64,000 nucleotides of DNA from Desulfoscipio geothermicus (GTDB lineage: Bacteria > Bacillota > Desulfotomaculia > Desulfotomaculales > Desulfallaceae). The stretch lies in NCBI GenBank assembly GCA_016841645.1, contig JAENYS010000005.1:1-64000 (forward strand). Reading direction: 5' to 3'. Below, in pieces: positions 61,598-64,000 of the stretch (positions within the stretch are counted from its first letter, which is position 1; each line of letters begins with the position of its first letter). The notes below the pieces were generated by a model. The model made no database searches and had not been told where the DNA came from. It was given only the letters and a program-made list of their open reading frames with translations. Made by a program: the position numbers and the translations under genes.

Positions 61598-62845
61598 ATG
61601 CCAGAGAAACATTATCTTGTTCCGGATTACATACTAAACTTTAAATGTGCTTGCTGTACCGAATGCTGCAAGCGCTGGCGGATTACTATCGACAAGCAGA
61701 CTGTGGAAAAGTATGAGCAGCTGGCCTCCGAAGACGAAGAACTAGCCGCCATGCTGGCCAAAAACCTTAAAAAAGACAAAGGTGGTCGGGCCTCAGTGCA
61801 GCTGCAGAATAAAGTGAAAAAGCTGAACGTGGAAAAGGACGGGGAGCAGAAGCAGGTAATCAACGTAGATACCGCTGTATGCCCGTTCCTGGCCGATGAC
61901 GGCCTGTGCGCCATCCAGAAGAAATATGGTATTGATGCCCTTTCCGATACCTGTAAGATATTCCCTCGCAATATCTTCTTAACCGAGCGGGGCTACGAAA
62001 TGGCCCTCACCTATGCCTGTAAGAACGCTGCCCTGGAGTTAAAGAACAAGAACAGGGTGGAATTCTACATGGACCCGGAAGGCTATGACTTTCTGGATCT
62101 ACATGGACAGTACGGCAAAATAGGAGAGATAATGGACAGGAAAAAAGCCGGCAAGTCCAACTATTTTGAAGTGGAAGAGCTGCTTATTGACATCATGCAG
62201 CACCGGGAACTGGATATCGACACCAGGCTCATCTTAACCGGCATTGTGGTGGATAAGCTAAAGGACGGCGACCTCCCAGGTATTCGCAAGTACCTGCAGA
62301 ACCTGGACGGTGGGTTAATCAGACAGTTAAAAGAGATCCCCTCCCAGCCGGTGTTTATGATGAAGCTGGTTAAAGAAGCCGTGGATAAACGCTTGCTGGC
62401 CCGTGTGGTAGAGAAGGATATGACCCGACTGATGGACCTGGCTTACATTAATTTAAAGCTGCTAAATCAGCCTGTCATTACTGATGAAAAGGTGGATAGA
62501 TTCCTGGAAGGGTACCATAAACACTACAAGGCATATATAGACGACATTAGCCATGTATTTGAAAACTACTTCGCCAACTTTATATTCTCCAAGAAGTACT
62601 ATACCCACAAATATATGGATGCTTATTTTCTAATGATGTTCTTCTATGTCTTAATCCGTTTCTTTGCCGTGTGCCTCTGCATGGCTGAAGAACGCCAAGT
62701 GGATGAAAATAAGCTTATAGAAGTAATCAGCGCCATTGAGCGTACCATTGGCCATAACTCAGCTTATTATGAGGACGTGCTGCGGATGATCAAAGAGGGA
62801 GACTACCACCGCCTGCCCTATGTAATATCGTTAATTAACCTGTAA
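61598..62845 (+). CDS. fliB: FliB-family flagellin lysine N-methylase
   Basis: FliB methylates lysine residues of flagellin. It has 415 residues, ATG after AGGAGG. The cysteine-rich start FKCACCTECCKRWRIT (C17, C19, C20, C23, C24), then CPFLADDGLCAIQKKYG and LSDTCKIFPR, are the family hallmark and probably bind a metal or Fe-S centre. The C-terminal half is helical. It directly follows the flagellin terminator, so it has its own or read-through transcription. With a giant flagellin as the nearest substrate, many outer-domain lysines could be targets; this is inferred. Confidence 0.9.
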   Translation: MPEKHYLVPDYILNFKCACCTECCKRWRITIDKQTVEKYEQLASEDEELAAMLAKNLKKDKGGRASVQLQNKVKKLNVEKDGEQKQVINVDTAVCPFLADDGLCAIQKKYGIDALSDTCKIFPRNIFLTERGYEMALTYACKNAALELKNKNRVEFYMDPEGYDFLDLHGQYGKIGEIMDRKKAGKSNYFEVEELLIDIMQHRELDIDTRLILTGIVVDKLKDGDLPGIRKYLQNLDGGLIRQLKEIPSQPVFMMKLVKEAVDKRLLARVVEKDMTRLMDLAYINLKLLNQPVITDEKVDRFLEGYHKHYKAYIDDISHVFENYFANFIFSKKYYTHKYMDAYFLMMFFYVLIRFFAVCLCMAEERQVDENKLIEVISAIERTIGHNSAYYEDVLRMIKEGDYHRLPYVISLINL

Positions 62846-62884
62846 TCGGCTGTATTGGTTGTGTTTAAAGAAAAATGAGGATCT

Positions 62885-63178
62885 ATGATTAACTCGTTAA
62901 AAGAAATGCTTAGCGACATTGTTACTTTAATAGAGATAGGCGATCATACCGAAACCATGCAGGCTATCGCCAATTTTACCCTGCTGTTTGACGAATTCCT
63001 GCAGCAAAACAAGGAATATATCTTTCATCAGGAGATGGCCAACCTGAACCGTTATTTAATACAGATGGTGTACTGTCTGGAACAAAACGATTTGCAAGGG
63101 CTAAAGGAAGCCATAGATGAGGCTATTATAGGCTTTATCAATAACTGGGACTTTAGCAATAATAAAAATATAAATTAA
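62885..63178 (+). CDS. Small helical protein of unknown function
   Basis: 97 residues, ATG 62885 after GAGGATC. All-helical and acidic (MINSLKEMLSDIVTLIEIGD, then LFDEFLQQNKEYIFHQEMAN and LKEAIDEAIIGFIN), with no cysteine or membrane segment. Size and helix pattern recall small flagellar chaperones of the FliT/FliS kind, but I see no decisive motif. It lies between fliB and a YjfB-like gene, so a motility role is plausible by context only. Confidence 0.65.
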   Translation: MINSLKEMLSDIVTLIEIGDHTETMQAIANFTLLFDEFLQQNKEYIFHQEMANLNRYLIQMVYCLEQNDLQGLKEAIDEAIIGFINNWDFSNNKNIN

Positions 63179-63215
63179 ACTTGCAAAGATGAAATTGAAA
63201 TGGGGGTGACAGTAG

Positions 63216-63404
63216 ATGGACATAGCGGCGCTGTCAATAATTAAAAACCAGGTGCAACTGCAGCAGGACGCGGGTATTGCCGTTTTAAAGAAAGCTATAG
63301 GCACGGAGGAGCAGGGTAGCAGTCTAGTGAACCAAATGCTGGATAAGACTGTCGAGGGTGCTAACCCACCCCACCTGGGCAGCTATCTGGACGCAATGGT
63401 GTAG
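63216..63404 (+). CDS. YjfB-family putative motility protein
   Basis: 62 residues, ATG 63216 after GGGGGTGAC. The pattern MDIAALSIIKNQVQLQQDAG, then AVLKKAIGTEEQGSSLVNQM and a HLGSYLDAMV end matches the small YjfB family, often found next to flagellar genes or under the motility sigma factor in Firmicutes. The biochemical role is unknown. It is the last gene of the flagellar block. Confidence 0.75.
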   Translation: MDIAALSIIKNQVQLQQDAGIAVLKKAIGTEEQGSSLVNQMLDKTVEGANPPHLGSYLDAMV

Positions 63405-63409
63405 AAGAT

Positions 63410-63470
63410 GCGCCATAAGGCGCCTAAAGGCCGAGAGGTCCCATGCGGATCGCACGGCCGTTTTCTTTTT
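63410..63470 (+). terminator. Tandem hairpins ending the flagellar block
   Basis: A first stem GCGCC-ATAA-GGCGC (63410-63423) is followed by a second, GGCCG (63429-63433) with CGGCC (63455-63459), and then TTTTCTTTTT (63461-63470 region). The second works as a rho-independent terminator. Beyond it, to 63612, only AT-rich sequence and a possible TATAAT (63528-63533) are visible. Confidence 0.7.
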
Positions 63471-63612
63471 AGCAGTATAAATACCCTGGAACCTTAATTC
63501 CAAAAATAGCGTCAATACTGTCAATCTGGTATAATGTAGGAAGAAAGAAGCACGGTTTTTGTTTTTATAAAATTGACTGTAAATTGTCTGACAATTGCCC
63601 CTGGCTTTAGCT

Positions 63613-64000
63613 TTACTGGTAATGCCCCAAAACGGTTTTTTTAATTTCTACGGTAAACTGTTCAATGTCACCCAGGTTATCGAGCAGTATATCATATAGT
63701 TCTTTTTCCGTAACCATACTATAAAAGTGAACCATTCTATTACGGTAACCGGCCATTTGAACCAGTTTTTTACCCAAAGCATTACTGACAAAATTATTGC
63801 CGGCTAGCCCTTGGGCAATTGATTTATATTCGCCTGCCATTTCAATATTGCCGGTTTTGGCCAAAATATGCCTACCGATATCAAATACTGCTTCTAATGA
63901 TCTGCGTAGATAGCTTTCTGCGGCTGCTGAATTAAGATTACTTGAAGTAAACTCCTCATAAGAAAGACAGGATAGTTTTTTTAAATTTGTTAGCCAAAAA
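63613..64000 (-). CDS. hepT: HepT-type (DUF86) toxin, N-terminus beyond the window
   Basis: The readable part is 129 residues and continues off the window edge. The frame includes KKLSCLSYEEFTSSNLNS, then AAAESYLRRSLEAVFDIGRH, and ends ...IKKTVLGHYQ. The motif R-N-R-M-V-H-F-Y is the HepT RX4HXY ribonuclease-like signature. HepT toxins pair with the MntA nucleotidyltransferase antitoxin, which AMPylates the toxin. The mntA gene is normally adjacent and would lie just past 64000. Intact in the part seen. A TTG at 63864 is only an internal codon, not the start. Confidence 0.85.
   Translation of the reverse strand, partial: FWLTNLKKLSCLSYEEFTSSNLNSAAAESYLRRSLEAVFDIGRHILAKTGNIEMAGEYKSIAQGLAGNNFVSNALGKKLVQMAGYRNRMVHFYSMVTEKELYDILLDNLGDIEQFTVEIKKTVLGHYQ

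Noticed and set aside
1-64000. tRNA, rRNA, prophage or integrase signatures
   Set aside because: None was seen on reading; no tRNA-like cloverleaf with CCA or TTCRA, no integrase motif and no phage structural genes.

Overview
The window reads as a chromosome segment of an anaerobic, motile, S-layer-bearing member of the Firmicutes (Bacillota). Gene content fits the Peptococcaceae / Desulfotomaculum group best. The signs are SLH-domain proteins together with CsaB, a DUF5693-type membrane protein, CpsB/CpsC/CpsD-type capsule control, FliW-CsrA-FlaG flagellar genes, many GTG and TTG starts with strong GGAGG ribosome sites, and IS21 and palindromic repeats of a kind common there. The genus is an inference; no rRNA or tRNA gene is present to settle it.

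Layout. 1-2755: the right-hand part of an IS21-family element (istA end, istB, about 800 nt of structured non-coding DNA, then four direct terminal repeats) that stops 9 nt from a convergent GAF/HD-GYP gene. 4-14 kb: an envelope block with an SLH-FecR surface protein, a small exported protein, a membrane-tethered FAD oxidoreductase, a DUF5693 protein, a WecG/TagA glycosyltransferase, an LCP ligase and a second SLH protein. 15-34 kb: large surface proteins. These are a 1746-residue SLH/Ig-like protein with nearly identical 474-bp tandem repeats, an unknown secreted protein, two paralogous single-pass membrane proteins that bracket the following pair, a 2579-residue VWA protein and an M6 metalloprotease. 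The last two carry the same C-terminal [10 protein letters not shown] membrane tail. 34-44 kb: polysaccharide assembly (CpsB-like phosphatase, Wzz/CpsC, CpsD tyrosine kinase, CsaB, FabZ flanked by two 52-bp palindromes, a WecA/TagO-like transferase, a phosphohexomutase and a membrane UDP-sugar 4,6-dehydratase).

44.5-63.4 kb: chemotaxis and late flagellar genes in one orientation: MCP, CheW, MotB, MotA, CheW, CheA, CheB, FlgM, FlaG, FlgN, FlgK, FlgL, FliW, CsrA, a giant 1436-residue flagellin, a FliB-type lysine methylase, an unknown small protein and a YjfB-like protein. The window ends in a HepT (DUF86) gene on the minus strand, cut by the edge.

How it works together. The polysaccharide genes plausibly build, pyruvylate (CsaB) and attach (LCP) a wall glycan to which the SLH proteins bind; the Cps kinase/phosphatase pair would set chain length. 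The flagellar part contains a readable control circuit: a sigma-28-like promoter, a flagellin leader with a CsrA-type AGGA hairpin and a second GGA at the ribosome site, and fliW-csrA immediately upstream. Most worth a second look: the giant flagellin and its leader, the tandem-repeat surface gene plus a decayed repeat copy 2.5 kb away, the CFI-tailed protease/VWA pair bracketed by paralogous membrane proteins, the palindromes around fabZ (one supplies the csaB stop codon), two orphan GAAAGGAGG elements that look like mRNA-stabilising Shine-Dalgarno sites, and a three-way-junction structure in the IS21 tail.
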